From a beta proteobacterium AAP65 (GTDB lineage: Bacteria > Pseudomonadota > Gammaproteobacteria > Burkholderiales > Burkholderiaceae_C), in the NCBI GenBank assembly GCA_001295865.1, contig LJHW01000020.1:124001-188000 (forward strand): a stretch of 64,000 nt of DNA, in the 5' to 3' direction. The notes below the pieces were generated by a model. That model was not told the DNA's origin, did no database searches, and saw only the letters and a program-made list of their open reading frames with translations. A program made the translations under genes and the position numbers. This document shows, piece after piece, positions 1 to 7,023 of this stretch (its first letter is position 1; each line of letters starts with the position of its first letter).

Positions 1-2
1 GT

Positions 3-67
3 TGGCTTGCCCTGTTTGCTCGTGACCTGACCAACTCCGTCGGTCGGCTGATGCTCAACTTTATGTG
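3..67 (+). CDS. 3' end of an unidentified gene
   Basis: The first bases carry an open frame that ends at a TGA 7 bases before the next ATG; its last residues read LTNSVGRLMLNFM. The tight spacing to the following nuclease-like gene suggests both belong to one transcript. Too little remains to name a family, and the frame could be chance. Confidence 0.35.
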
Positions 68-74
68 AGGCGGC

Positions 75-731
75 ATGAGCAAGAAACTGCTGCTCGTTGA
101 CCTCGAGAACAAGCATAAGGTAGACCTCTCACCATTGGATCAGAGCTACAGGGCCGTCATCTTCGTGGGGGCAAATCAGAACCCTCCCAAGGCTTCCAGG
201 AAGCCTTCTACGGCCCATAGGTTCAGTCGGGTGGACTTCCTGAAGATTTCTGGGGCCGGCAAGAACGCCCTGGACTTCCACATAGCCTTTGAGCTTGGCC
301 GCACCTTTGAGACGGCCCCCGACACGCAGTGCTTCGTTCTGAGCGGCGATAAGGGATTTGATCCGCTGCTGAACCACCTCAATAGCAGCGGCATGCATTG
401 CCGCAGGATAGAGAGCATTGAAGAACTCGTGCTTGTCGCTGGGGTGCCAGCCCTGGATTTGGTGGTCTGCCGGCACTGCAAAAAGGCCAGCACGATTGAG
501 CACCATGGAGGCCGGTGGTGCAGCAACTGCGGACGGTTCGCCACACCGCCTGATCCCCAGCTCTTGCCCTCCAATCGGCCTGGCTTCGTTGAACCTGAGA
601 AGGCCTGGGAAGACGATGGTGGAATCATTGCCGAATGCGGCTGGTGCCACCAGAAGGCCGACATGACGGGTGGCATCTATGACGACGGGGAGTGGATGTG
701 TGGGCACTGCGTTGCCCGCTACGCAACGTAG
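75..731 (+). CDS. NYN/PIN-like nuclease domain protein with two zinc ribbons
   Basis: 218 residues. The N-terminal half looks like a NYN/PIN-fold RNase domain: the first strand LLLVDLEN has Asp9 and Glu11, AGKNALDFHIAFELGR supplies Asp67, and the strand FVLSGDKGFD supplies Asp92 and Asp96, the usual acidic metal-binding set. The C-terminal half has two CxxC...CxxC zinc ribbons (Cys132/135/149/152 and Cys188/191/209/212). In PIN/NYN families these acidic residues coordinate divalent metal for RNA cleavage; zinc ribbons often bind nucleic acid or protein. A GAGG Shine-Dalgarno lies just before the ATG, and the preceding frame ends 7 bases upstream. The nuclease role is inferred from motifs; the biological target is unknown. 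A defence or RNA-processing role on a mobile island is possible. Confidence 0.7.
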   Translation: MSKKLLLVDLENKHKVDLSPLDQSYRAVIFVGANQNPPKASRKPSTAHRFSRVDFLKISGAGKNALDFHIAFELGRTFETAPDTQCFVLSGDKGFDPLLNHLNSSGMHCRRIESIEELVLVAGVPALDLVVCRHCKKASTIEHHGGRWCSNCGRFATPPDPQLLPSNRPGFVEPEKAWEDDGGIIAECGWCHQKADMTGGIYDDGEWMCGHCVARYAT

Positions 732-990
732 AAATGGGTCGGGATCGGCCTGCGGTCAATGGCCGCTTTCCGAACGACCAAAGACTGCAACGGGGCGAGG
801 CCGTGTGAAAACTCGGTCTTGTCCCGGTCGCGCGCATAGTCGACCGTCCAGATCGGTCCAGGATCGACGATTGGCATCGCGGAAGGGGTTCGATAACCCC
901 GAAAGTTTCGCGTTTGCCGAGTTTTCCCACGCCCTCGGTCGTGAACGGGCCCTCGACTTGCTACTCGACAGCAGACACCCAGGGTCACCG
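732..990. other. gene-free stretch between convergent genes
   Basis: No supported gene here. Open frames on both strands lack ribosome-binding sites and recognisable protein character. A small hairpin GGGGTTCGATAACCCC sits at 885-900, without a T-run. The style (AATGGCCGCTTTCC, then GTGTGAAAACTCG) resembles intergenic repeat sequence scattered in betaproteobacterial genomes, but no second copy occurs in this window. Confidence 0.4.
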
Positions 991-1332
991 TTATCGATGC
1001 CGCTTGGACGCGTGCGCGGTAAGCATTGATCCTCGGTATCGCACTGCGCACTCGTCAACATAGCAGATGTACTCCGCGACAATCTGGCGGAGCAGATGCC
1101 CTCGACTGGTAGCTGCGTCTTCGGTGATCAGATCGAAACGTTCTAGCAACTCTGCTGGAATGCGAAACGTGACAACACGGCTCGTCGCCGACCGTTGGCG
1201 TCGCTCTTCTGCTTCTGCGTACTGGAAAGCATCACGAATTGCTTTTGCTTGCTGCCGCAGAACGTGTGCAGCATCGCTCGCCCCTTTATCTGGTGCTTGG
1301 TCGCTTTCTGGTGGATACATGATGATGGACAT
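991..1332 (-). CDS. ribbon-helix-helix (CopG/Arc-type) DNA-binding protein
   Basis: 113 residues. After a charged, alanine-rich N-terminal segment, residues about 52-90 form the pattern of an RHH fold: the strand RVVTFRIPAEL followed by two helices (LLERFDLITEDA and GHLLRQIVAEYI). Such proteins dimerise through the strand and bind direct or inverted repeats as repressors of toxin-antitoxin, plasmid copy or transfer operons. No toxin gene sits next to it. The start has a GAAGGGAA ribosome-binding site. A direct repeat just upstream is a candidate autoregulatory site. The fold is fairly clear; the target is inferred. Confidence 0.65.
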   Translation of the reverse strand: MSIIMYPPESDQAPDKGASDAAHVLRQQAKAIRDAFQYAEAEERRQRSATSRVVTFRIPAELLERFDLITEDAATSRGHLLRQIVAEYICYVDECAVRYRGSMLTAHASKRHR

Positions 1333-1363
1333 GCGGCGTTCCCTTCAGTTGGTTGATTCCGCC

Positions 1364-1379
1364 GTATTTAGAAGTATTT
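1364..1379. promoter_or_regulatory. direct repeat, candidate RHH operator
   Basis: GTATTT-AGAA-GTATTT: two identical hexamers with a 10-bp period, 32 bases before the start codon of the ribbon-helix-helix gene. Ten-base-pair spacing places both half-sites on one helix face, as RHH dimers prefer. Autoregulation is inferred from position and family habit. Confidence 0.35.
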
Positions 1380-1472
1380 CGCTGAATGCCTGCAGACCAG
1401 GTTGATTTTGAATCTCGACACACGCAGAGCCTTGACGAAAGCTCACGCATGTTGTTCAAGTTTGATTGTTGA

Positions 1473-1518
1473 CACATGGATAAGAGTATTAGATTTCCAT
1501 GTGTATGTTTTCAAACAT
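1473..1518. promoter_or_regulatory. AT-rich region with two palindromes
   Basis: CACATGGA (1473-1480) is mirrored by TCCATGTG (1496-1503) across 15 AT-rich bases. Immediately after comes the palindrome ATGTTT-TC-AAACAT (1505-1518). A TTGACA-like hexamer overlaps the first arm. The arrangement suits regulator binding or an origin-like function, but no protein partner can be named. Confidence 0.35.
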
Positions 1519-1526
1519 GCTGAGTA

Positions 1527-1735
1527 GGGCGAGCTTGCCTCGCCCGTAACCCGCCGAAGGCGGAAGTAGTAGGCGGGACTGGCGCGTAGCGACAGGCACG
1601 GCTCCGTGCCGCCAGGCACGGTACTCGTTGACCCGCAATGCAGCGTTGTGAACGTGCGCATCAGCTACCCGGCTTGCGCCGGGAGGCGGTGCCTGTCGCT
1701 GCGCGCCAGTCCCGCCTACTTCCCCTTCGGGGGCG
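1527..1735. repeat. long inverted repeat with nested hairpins
   Basis: A 28-base arm starting GGCGGGACTGG at 1572-1599 recurs in inverted orientation at 1689-1716 with one mismatch, and the symmetry continues imperfectly outward (1551-1733). The 89-base interior and flanks hold further hairpins: GGGCGAG-CTTGC-CTCGCCC at about 1527-1545, GGCACG-GCTC-CGTGCC, and CCCGGC-TTGC-GCCGGG. Its GC content is well above that of the surrounding island DNA. It could be a BIME/REP-type or MITE-like element, an origin, or a structured RNA locus. No supported gene overlaps it. Confidence 0.6.
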
Positions 1736-1864
1736 AATGCGCGGCGGGGCCGCTCTAATGGCTATGCGTCCTTGGCAAGCATGGTATCTGTACCGCAAGT
1801 GCAAATTTTCTAACCCGCACGATTGATTAATCTAAATAGCCAATCTCAATCAGAGGTTGGATCA

Positions 1865-2356
1865 ATGAACGTATCAGAGCCAAAGGCACCATCCAAGCGC
1901 GGCGGCGCTCGTACAGGTGCGGGTCGCAAGAAGATCGATCCGCAAGCCAGAAACGAAATGCTTATCGACGAGTTGATCTTTCCAGCGGTTTGCGCTGCTT
2001 TCCACTCAGCGCCTGGGCAATGGAGAGAGCGACTTCTGTCGTTCGAGTTGAGCGGTGTTCAGATTCGAGAAGCCTACGGACACGAGGGATTGCGCGAGTG
2101 GAAGTCTTACTTCACTGCGATCAGAAAGGGCGGGTGCACACGTAGCCGCGTGGGTTATCAGACGCTCTGGAGATTCAACATCGCAAAGTACGGATTCATC
2201 CTGAAGCTTGTTGAAAATCTCGGGCACACCATCAAGGATCTTCCCAATCCGGGTTTCCCACCGCAGAAGATGCTTGACCGTCTTAAGGCCCTCGACGCAC
2301 GGCGTACGGCGAAGAAGAAGGCGGCAGTCGCAGTCGCAGTCGCTGCACGAATCTAA
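1865..2356 (+). CDS. hypothetical protein with basic N-terminal GAR motif
   Basis: 163 residues from the ATG at 1865, chosen because a GAGG ribosome-binding site sits before it; an in-frame TTG at 1823 would add 14 unlikely residues. The start region reads KRGGARTGAGRKK, the Arg/Gly-rich signature found at the N-terminus of many phage and plasmid proteins (for example terminase small subunit-like and other DNA-binding proteins). The middle is mixed alpha-helical with aromatic residues, and the tail is an Ala/Lys/Val run encoded by a repetitive GCAGTC tract. No specific family is recognised. The basic ends suggest nucleic-acid binding; that is inference. Confidence 0.6.
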   Translation: MNVSEPKAPSKRGGARTGAGRKKIDPQARNEMLIDELIFPAVCAAFHSAPGQWRERLLSFELSGVQIREAYGHEGLREWKSYFTAIRKGGCTRSRVGYQTLWRFNIAKYGFILKLVENLGHTIKDLPNPGFPPQKMLDRLKALDARRTAKKKAAVAVAVAARI

Positions 2357-2406
2357 GCGGCATTACCCCGAAACGACGCGTAACGCTCAACCTGAAAATC
2401 GGCCGC

Positions 2407-2443
2407 TTGATAGTATTTCCATATCGCGCAATACCGCGCGATA
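2407..2443 (+). promoter_or_regulatory. promoter with inverted-repeat operator over the -10
   Basis: A -35-like TTGATA (2407-2412) is followed after exactly 17 bases by AATACC (2430-2435). That -10-like hexamer lies precisely between the arms of a perfect inverted repeat, TATCGCGC (2422-2429) and GCGCGATA (2436-2443). A dimeric regulator bound there would block RNA polymerase. It would drive the two small genes beginning at 2461. The -10 matches consensus only weakly, so promoter activity is inferred. Confidence 0.45.
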
Positions 2444-2460
2444 GCAAACGGAGAATCCTG

Positions 2461-2649
2461 ATGGCAACCGCTCAAACCTCGAAGACCGTCGAACCCGCAG
2501 CCGCTCCGAAGGCGAAGCGTCAGCCCACCTCGATGGTGGACCGCATGAAGGCGCAACTCAGCGCTGCAGCGTTTAAGGCCAAGGTCACGGCCGACGAACT
2601 GACCGTGCTGGAAACACACGTTGCGAAGCTGAAGTCGCTGCTGTCGTGA
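2461..2649 (+). CDS. small Ala/Lys-rich hypothetical protein
   Basis: 62 residues. The N-terminus is Ala/Pro/Lys-rich and disordered-looking (AAAPKAKRQP); the rest is predicted to be a helix with regular hydrophobic spacing ending VAKLKSLLS. A GGAG ribosome-binding site stands 8 bases before the ATG. Its stop overlaps the start of the next gene as GTGA, so the two are translationally coupled. No family is recognised; the basic character would fit a small DNA-binding or accessory protein. Confidence 0.55.
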   Translation: MATAQTSKTVEPAAAPKAKRQPTSMVDRMKAQLSAAAFKAKVTADELTVLETHVAKLKSLLS

Positions 2650-2945
2650 CCAACCTTGACCCGGCCAAGTTTGGTATGGGTCAGGTCGTCAGCACGCTTC
2701 AAGCACTTCACTTCTGCCGTAAGCACCGCATCGACATCTCCACCTTGTTGGTGCGCCACGCTTCAGGAGACTGGGGCGACATTACTACGGCCGACAAATG
2801 CGTCAACGATGCGGCGGTGCTGGACGGCAGGCGCATTCTGTCGGCATATAGCTTCTCTGCTGGCAGGGTGTGGGTGTTGACTGAGGCGACAGGTGAGAAC
2901 GGCGTTCGCGCTTCGACCTGCATCATGCTACCGAGCGACTACTAG
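2646..2945 (+). CDS. small hypothetical protein, coupled to the preceding gene
   Basis: 99 residues from a GTG start that overlaps the previous stop by four bases. The protein has no signal peptide or transmembrane segment and no motif I can assign. An intrinsic terminator lies 85 bases after the stop, closing a two-gene transcript that begins at the operator-bearing promoter near 2407. Coupling and terminator are the main evidence that it is real. Confidence 0.55.
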   Translation: MTNLDPAKFGMGQVVSTLQALHFCRKHRIDISTLLVRHASGDWGDITTADKCVNDAAVLDGRRILSAYSFSAGRVWVLTEATGENGVRASTCIMLPSDY

Positions 2946-3029
2946 GCAGCAGCCAGCCCGGACGCGGGCAAAATAAGGGCATTTCTGCCGAGACTTTGCA
3001 GCCCAACAATTTGGAAGTCGGCACAGCTC

Positions 3030-3052
3030 AGAGACCTTCGGGTCTCTTTTTT
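3030..3052 (+). terminator. intrinsic terminator
   Basis: AGAGACC-TTCG-GGTCTCT followed by a run of T: a perfect 7-bp stem on a UUCG tetraloop, downstream of the gene ending at 2945. Confidence 0.85.
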
Positions 3053-3210
3053 GCTTGTGCCTAACTGTCCATCTTTCAATGCAATGATGATACGGTGCCG
3101 TGCCTTGCGCAAGTAGCGGACTAACTGGCCGGCGACATCCAGACTTGAATACAAGGTACCTTTCACCCGGACCGAACCGGTGTCACCGGCGTCGCCTGGG
3201 TGGCCCGCAG

Positions 3211-5295
3211 CTACAGCAGGTGCTTGTATACGACGTTATTTCGGTTCAGCCAGTCGATGTACATCGTCCGCTGCTTTTCCGGAAGATTGAACCCAATGGG
3301 CATGCCGCCCTTTGCGCTCATGCCAAAGTTGCGCGCGTTCGTCAGCAATTCCGACAGTCTGCGTTCCATCGCTGTCATGGGACCATGCAGGGTGAGGGTT
3401 TGTTGCGGCGGATTGTGAAAGCTCCAGGGCGTTGGCACATACCTTAATAGGTCGCTATGCACGAGACGCCTCGCATACATCGGGTCAATCAAGACGACGC
3501 ACGGCTTGCCAGCAAAGCGGAATCCCTGGTTTCTTCCAATCGCTTGGTTGGCTAGATCGGCCAGCAGAATGGTGTTCAGAGCCTGCGGGTTCTCGCTCGC
3601 CGGAAACTGCGCCCATAGGTTCAATGCTACTGACGGGTTCGGCACCGACAGCTTGACGATGGTGCTGTGCTCGGCGAGGTCGTTGCGGCCCTTGTTGTTC
3701 ATCAAGTTCAGGTCGCAGCCGAGGCCGTCGGCGATGAAGGCTACGTCGGTAAACTCTTCCTTTAGCTTTTCCGCAATCAGCACCAGCAGAATGTGGTTGC
3801 CCTTGCGGACGAGCCGCGTGCTTAGCAAAGTTACGTGGCAATTTGGATCTGGCTTGGCGCGCAACACACCTTTAGCTGCATACAACGCTCCGCACTCAGG
3901 CGCCCACTTCATCGTGGTGTTCAAAGTCCGAAAAGCGAGCTTAGCCGTGATGTGCTCGGTTGTCGTTACCAGAATCTTTGGGGCAAAACCATCCTTTTGC
4001 CTGAACCCACGTTGTAGTCCATAGCCCAGCCAGCTTGTCGCTGGGCGTTCTTCAAACTGCTTATTTTGAAATGATGCGACTTGATGCTCGTAGGCTTTCT
4101 GCGTCCACTCTGCGGCAATCCGCTTCGCCAGCAGCGGAGGGTAGCCCTGCTTTTCCCAATGAGAAGTGAGCACCCAGTCTTGCTGGTATTTTGGCAATGC
4201 CCTTTCCTTGCGATAGACCGCCTCCAAGTCCTTGTCTTCAATTAGTCGGCGGAAGTCGAAATCCGTGCGATCAGGGTCATCGATGATGACGACGATTCCC
4301 GGTAGCCCAAGCTCCACGCCCACCAAAGGCAATCCCTGGGCGTCGGCTTTTGGTGTTGGGTCTGACGACGGGATGACGTTTGGAAGAAATCTTGTTCCTG
4401 GCGGTGGCGCGCTATCGTCGTCATGCCACCTGTGCTTATGTTGAATCCGCTTTTCACCTTTGAGAAGTCCAAGCGCGTGCCACCACGGCCGGTGCCGCGC
4501 GGTGCAGTACGCCTTGAACGCGGTGAGCGTCATCAACACCACGTCCGTATGCAAGCCCGCCACCGGCGGCGACTTGTATTGGGTGTACAGCTTGTCGAAA
4601 GTTTCGTGAACTTTGTCCGTTGGGTATCCGGCCGCGTCAAGCGCCTTTCGCAGAGCTTGCCGCGTGCTGGGCTCGTCAAGCTGTGCTGCCGAGTATGGCG
4701 ACCTAGGCTCGTGGTAGACGGGCCTCAAGTCCACGCCGATGCTGGCAAGCTGCTCTTGCAGGTGACGTGCTTTGGATCGATGCCGGTGGATGCGCAGGTT
4801 AGGCCACCGCTCCCGAAACCCTCGCTCCTGCTCGACAAGCTGATCGTTGGTCTTCGAGCAAAAGACCACCGTGAATCCACGTTCCACAAGCTCGCCGACG
4901 ATGGATGACTTGCCGGCGCCCTCGCGGGCCTGCCAGACGAAGTGATGCATCGGCCACGGGTACGGCCATTTGCCGTTGCTTTTGACGGGAGGGCTGGCCT
5001 TCGTCGTCCTCTCGATGAACTTTGCTTTCCTGACCGCGTGATGGCGCGCGGCGTTGCGATCAACCGTCTGAAAGTTGGCGCTGCGCCCCTTGCCCTTGTT
5101 TGCTTGGATGTGCTCGTCAACCTCAGCGCGGAATTTTTCGTGGTACTCGTCGGCCCAGCGTGCCGTGACCTCGCCCAGAGTGCCCGCTGTCCGGTTCGCC
5201 AGATCGACAATGTGCGACCCGCCGTCCACGCCCTCCAAGAACTTGAACTCAGGCTCCAGCCCTAAGAGGTACCGCGCAAGTGGGCTATCGCTCAC
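3211..5295 (-). CDS. large P-loop, superfamily 2 helicase-like protein
   Basis: 694 residues. After a charged N-terminal segment there is a Walker A motif AREGAGKSS at 123-131 followed by a strand VVFCSKTNDQL like helicase motif Ia. A Walker B-like strand IVVIIDDPD lies at 334-342, and QAIGRNQGFR at about 584-593 resembles motif VI (QxxGRxxR) of SF2 helicases. The order and spacing fit a two-domain ATPase acting on nucleic acid, but the Walker B is atypical and the protein is divergent. It is the largest gene of the island and points toward the terminator-bounded small genes. A replicative, packaging or defence role are all possible. I cannot assign a named family. Confidence 0.6.
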   Translation of the reverse strand: MSDSPLARYLLGLEPEFKFLEGVDGGSHIVDLANRTAGTLGEVTARWADEYHEKFRAEVDEHIQANKGKGRSANFQTVDRNAARHHAVRKAKFIERTTKASPPVKSNGKWPYPWPMHHFVWQAREGAGKSSIVGELVERGFTVVFCSKTNDQLVEQERGFRERWPNLRIHRHRSKARHLQEQLASIGVDLRPVYHEPRSPYSAAQLDEPSTRQALRKALDAAGYPTDKVHETFDKLYTQYKSPPVAGLHTDVVLMTLTAFKAYCTARHRPWWHALGLLKGEKRIQHKHRWHDDDSAPPPGTRFLPNVIPSSDPTPKADAQGLPLVGVELGLPGIVVIIDDPDRTDFDFRRLIEDKDLEAVYRKERALPKYQQDWVLTSHWEKQGYPPLLAKRIAAEWTQKAYEHQVASFQNKQFEERPATSWLGYGLQRGFRQKDGFAPKILVTTTEHITAKLAFRTLNTTMKWAPECGALYAAKGVLRAKPDPNCHVTLLSTRLVRKGNHILLVLIAEKLKEEFTDVAFIADGLGCDLNLMNNKGRNDLAEHSTIVKLSVPNPSVALNLWAQFPASENPQALNTILLADLANQAIGRNQGFRFAGKPCVVLIDPMYARRLVHSDLLRYVPTPWSFHNPPQQTLTLHGPMTAMERRLSELLTNARNFGMSAKGGMPIGFNLPEKQRTMYIDWLNRNNVVYKHLL

Positions 5296-5311
5296 GGCTT
5301 ACGCTCCCAAC

Positions 5312-5602
5312 ATGGGTGATCCGCGGGTGCGCAGACGCATCAACGCCGTGATCGACTGGGTGCTGCCCTACGTGGCGCAGGGCACAGGGCCTTACGAGTG
5401 GTCCGCGAAAAACCTGCGCAAGGTTTTCGGGAACACGAGCAACAACGCGTTGTCGCGGTGGCTGATGGCGAACGTGCTTCAACAGACAGGGTTCTATCGA
5501 GTCGGCGAGTTTCCCTATGCCTACCTGATTCGTCCTGAAGGCATCGAGAAGATGCTCGCACTGCTGCAAGAAGCCGATCAACAGAAAAGCGCCCGTTTGT
5601 GA
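5312..5602 (+). CDS. small winged-helix-like hypothetical protein
   Basis: 96 residues from the ATG at 5312, only 16 bases from the start of the divergent helicase-like gene, so the two promoters must overlap the reading frames. The start RVRRRINAVIDWVLPY is basic; NLRKVFGNTSNNALSRWLM looks like a helix-turn-helix, and the C-terminus resembles a wing plus helix. It may be a small DNA-binding partner or regulator of the helicase gene. No family is recognised. Confidence 0.5.
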   Translation: MGDPRVRRRINAVIDWVLPYVAQGTGPYEWSAKNLRKVFGNTSNNALSRWLMANVLQQTGFYRVGEFPYAYLIRPEGIEKMLALLQEADQQKSARL

Positions 5603-5644
5603 CACGCTGAAAGCAGCCACAATATATGATGTACAGAAGTTGGC

Positions 5645-5672
5645 CAAAAAATGGCCAACCCGAAGGTTGGCC
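5645..5672 (-). terminator. intrinsic terminator of the four-gene operon
   Basis: Read on the minus strand: GGCCAACC-TTCG-GGTTGGCC, then A and a run of six T. A perfect 8-bp stem with a stable tetraloop, 9 bases after the stop of the gene at 5682-5873. Confidence 0.9.
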
Positions 5673-5681
5673 CGGTCTTCC

Positions 5682-5873
5682 TTAGGCGAGGCCTTCTCGC
5701 CTCAGCAATTCCATCGCTGCCCGATAGACAGCATCGTGGACTTCCTGACCATCGCTGTGCGGTGGGACTTCGAAGCCTGGCTCCATCAGGAGGGCCACCA
5801 CGTCGGCCCAGTTGATGCTGTAGCGGCGTTGCAGGTCATTTCGAGCTTCACGCTCAATGTGTGCGGGGATCAT
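5682..5873 (-). CDS. small hypothetical protein, last gene of the island operon
   Basis: 63 residues beginning MIPAHIEREARND; a mostly helical, charged protein with WADVVALLMEPGFEVP in the middle and a helical end AAMELLRREGLA. It follows the preceding gene by 42 bases that contain a strong hairpin (5889-5910) and is followed directly by an intrinsic terminator. No known family is recognised. Operon position is the best support. Confidence 0.55.
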   Translation of the reverse strand: MIPAHIEREARNDLQRRYSINWADVVALLMEPGFEVPPHSDGQEVHDAVYRAAMELLRREGLA

Positions 5874-5888
5874 GAGTGCTCCGGTGCG

Positions 5889-5910
5889 GAGCCGGCCCGG
5901 AGGCCGGCTC
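5889..5910 (-). other. intercistronic hairpin
   Basis: GAGCCGGCC-CGGA-GGCCGGCTC: a perfect 9-bp stem with a 4-base loop and no T-run, between the third and fourth genes of the operon. It may stabilise upstream mRNA or reduce expression of the last gene. Confidence 0.6.
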
Positions 5911-5915
5911 GTTCC

Positions 5916-6107
5916 TCAGGTTCCGTCGAACGGGGTCCAGTCGAAATCCTCGACCACGTTCACGCACACAGTTCCCCTCGGCCCTTGGACGACGTTGTCC
6001 GTGCCGAAGATGTCCCGCATGTCGCTCTGCAGATCCTCGAGCGTGAGTCCTGCAGCAAGCAGTTCCGTTCCATCGACTGTGAAGGTCACGGTATTGAAGT
6101 ACTTCAC
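5916..6107 (-). CDS. small hypothetical protein, translationally coupled
   Basis: 63 residues from a GTG that overlaps the stop of the preceding gene (GTGA). The sequence starts VKYFNTVTFTVDGTELLAAG and ends in the acidic-aromatic tail VVEDFDWTPFDGT. The beginning resembles the strand pattern of the operon's first protein (TTVTFNVITDD), so the two may share a fold. No family is recognised. Confidence 0.55.
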   Translation of the reverse strand: MKYFNTVTFTVDGTELLAAGLTLEDLQSDMRDIFGTDNVVQGPRGTVCVNVVEDFDWTPFDGT

Positions 6108-6568
6108 TCTTCGCCCCCGTTGCTTGGACCCCAGCTTTGCCTGACCTCCTCGACGTATGCCGTGGCTGTGCGCACCTTCTGTGGCTTTGGCGTCGTGACG
6201 AGCATGTCGTCGAGCATGTTGCCTTCGGCGGCGATGATGCACTTCGCGATCAACTCGCAGGCCGCATCGGCATCCGGCACGTAGAAATAGGTCTTGCCCG
6301 GGACAATCTCAAGCGCGGAGGCGCCGGACTTGAACGTGACCCGGTAGCCCTTCGACACCTTCTCTGTCCAGGCGGTGCAGAGGTTTCCGAACTTGTTCAG
6401 ATTGCCCTCGCCCGCTCGGATCTTGTCGATCTGACCCTTGCCCGTCTGGATGAAGTTGTATCGCGCCTTGTCAAGCAAGTCATGGAAGGTTGGGCGCTTG
6501 TCCTTGGTCAGCGTGCCGCCCTCAATGCTGGACAGTTCGGCCAAAAACCGAGATTGGTTCGCGCTCAT
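6104..6568 (-). CDS. hypothetical protein, second gene of the island operon
   Basis: 154 residues from the ATG at 6568, which overlaps the stop of the upstream gene (ATGA); a longer in-frame start would run into that gene. An N-terminal helical part (FLAELSSIEGGTLTKDK, HDLLDKARYNFIQTG) is followed by a beta-rich segment (GYRVTFKSGASALEIVPG, TYFYVPDADAACELIAKCI) and a charged tail. No catalytic motif, signal peptide or membrane segment is seen, and I do not recognise the family. Coupling to both neighbours suggests equal-ratio production of a complex. Confidence 0.6.
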   Translation of the reverse strand: MSANQSRFLAELSSIEGGTLTKDKRPTFHDLLDKARYNFIQTGKGQIDKIRAGEGNLNKFGNLCTAWTEKVSKGYRVTFKSGASALEIVPGKTYFYVPDADAACELIAKCIIAAEGNMLDDMLVTTPKPQKVRTATAYVEEVRQSWGPSNGGEE

Positions 6569-6810
6569 GCCGTGCCTCCCATCTTGTGGCTGCACTCCAT
6601 CCACTGCGCGGTCGTCAGCAACTTAAACAGCGTGCTGCCGACGAATTCGTGCAGGTCCTGGGGCTGATCGATGTCGATCGTGGTGGCAGCGTTCCCGTGC
6701 TCACCGTAGTTGACATCGACAATCAGGTACTGCGCCCCGTTGTCGTCGTCAGTGATCACGTTGAACGTGACCGTTGTCGGCTTCTTGCCGACCATCGTGG
6801 GCATCGTCAT
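6565..6810 (-). CDS. hypothetical protein, first gene of the island operon
   Basis: 81 residues from the ATG at 6810, chosen for an AAGGAG ribosome-binding site nine bases upstream. It looks beta-rich and acidic (TTVTFNVITDDDNGAQYLIV, TTIDIDQPQDLHEF). Two Met residues stand at 1 and 3. Its stop overlaps the next start. It lies 301 bases inside the island edge that disrupts comEC. No family is recognised. Confidence 0.55.
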   Translation of the reverse strand: MTMPTMVGKKPTTVTFNVITDDDNGAQYLIVDVNYGEHGNAATTIDIDQPQDLHEFVGSTLFKLLTTAQWMECSHKMGGTA

Positions 6811-7023
6811 GATGCTGAGCTCCTTGGCCAGTGGCCATGTGCTCTGCCTCGACGGAAAAGTTGGGTAGATGCCAAGGCAGGGCGGTTGACGCCTGAACAA
6901 CCGTGTCGCTGCCTTCTCGGCTATCGAGCGTCATTGACGCGCGGGCGGTGGTTGATCTCGGGCCAAGCGGAAGCGGCCCTTGCCCTGCCTCGGGCTGCCA
7001 CGTATAGGTACGGGCTGCTGTGG

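Noticed and set aside
991-1332. Antitoxin of a toxin-antitoxin pair
   Set aside because: The fold fits, but no small toxin-like gene is adjacent on the same strand.
1527-1735. Integron attC site or retron RNA
   Set aside because: No GTTRRRY core or integrase signal in the arms, and no reverse transcriptase gene nearby.
1638-1826. Open frame of 62 codons crossing the right arm of the inverted repeat
   Set aside because: Composition is that of a translated palindrome, no ribosome-binding site; a structured repeat explains the region better.
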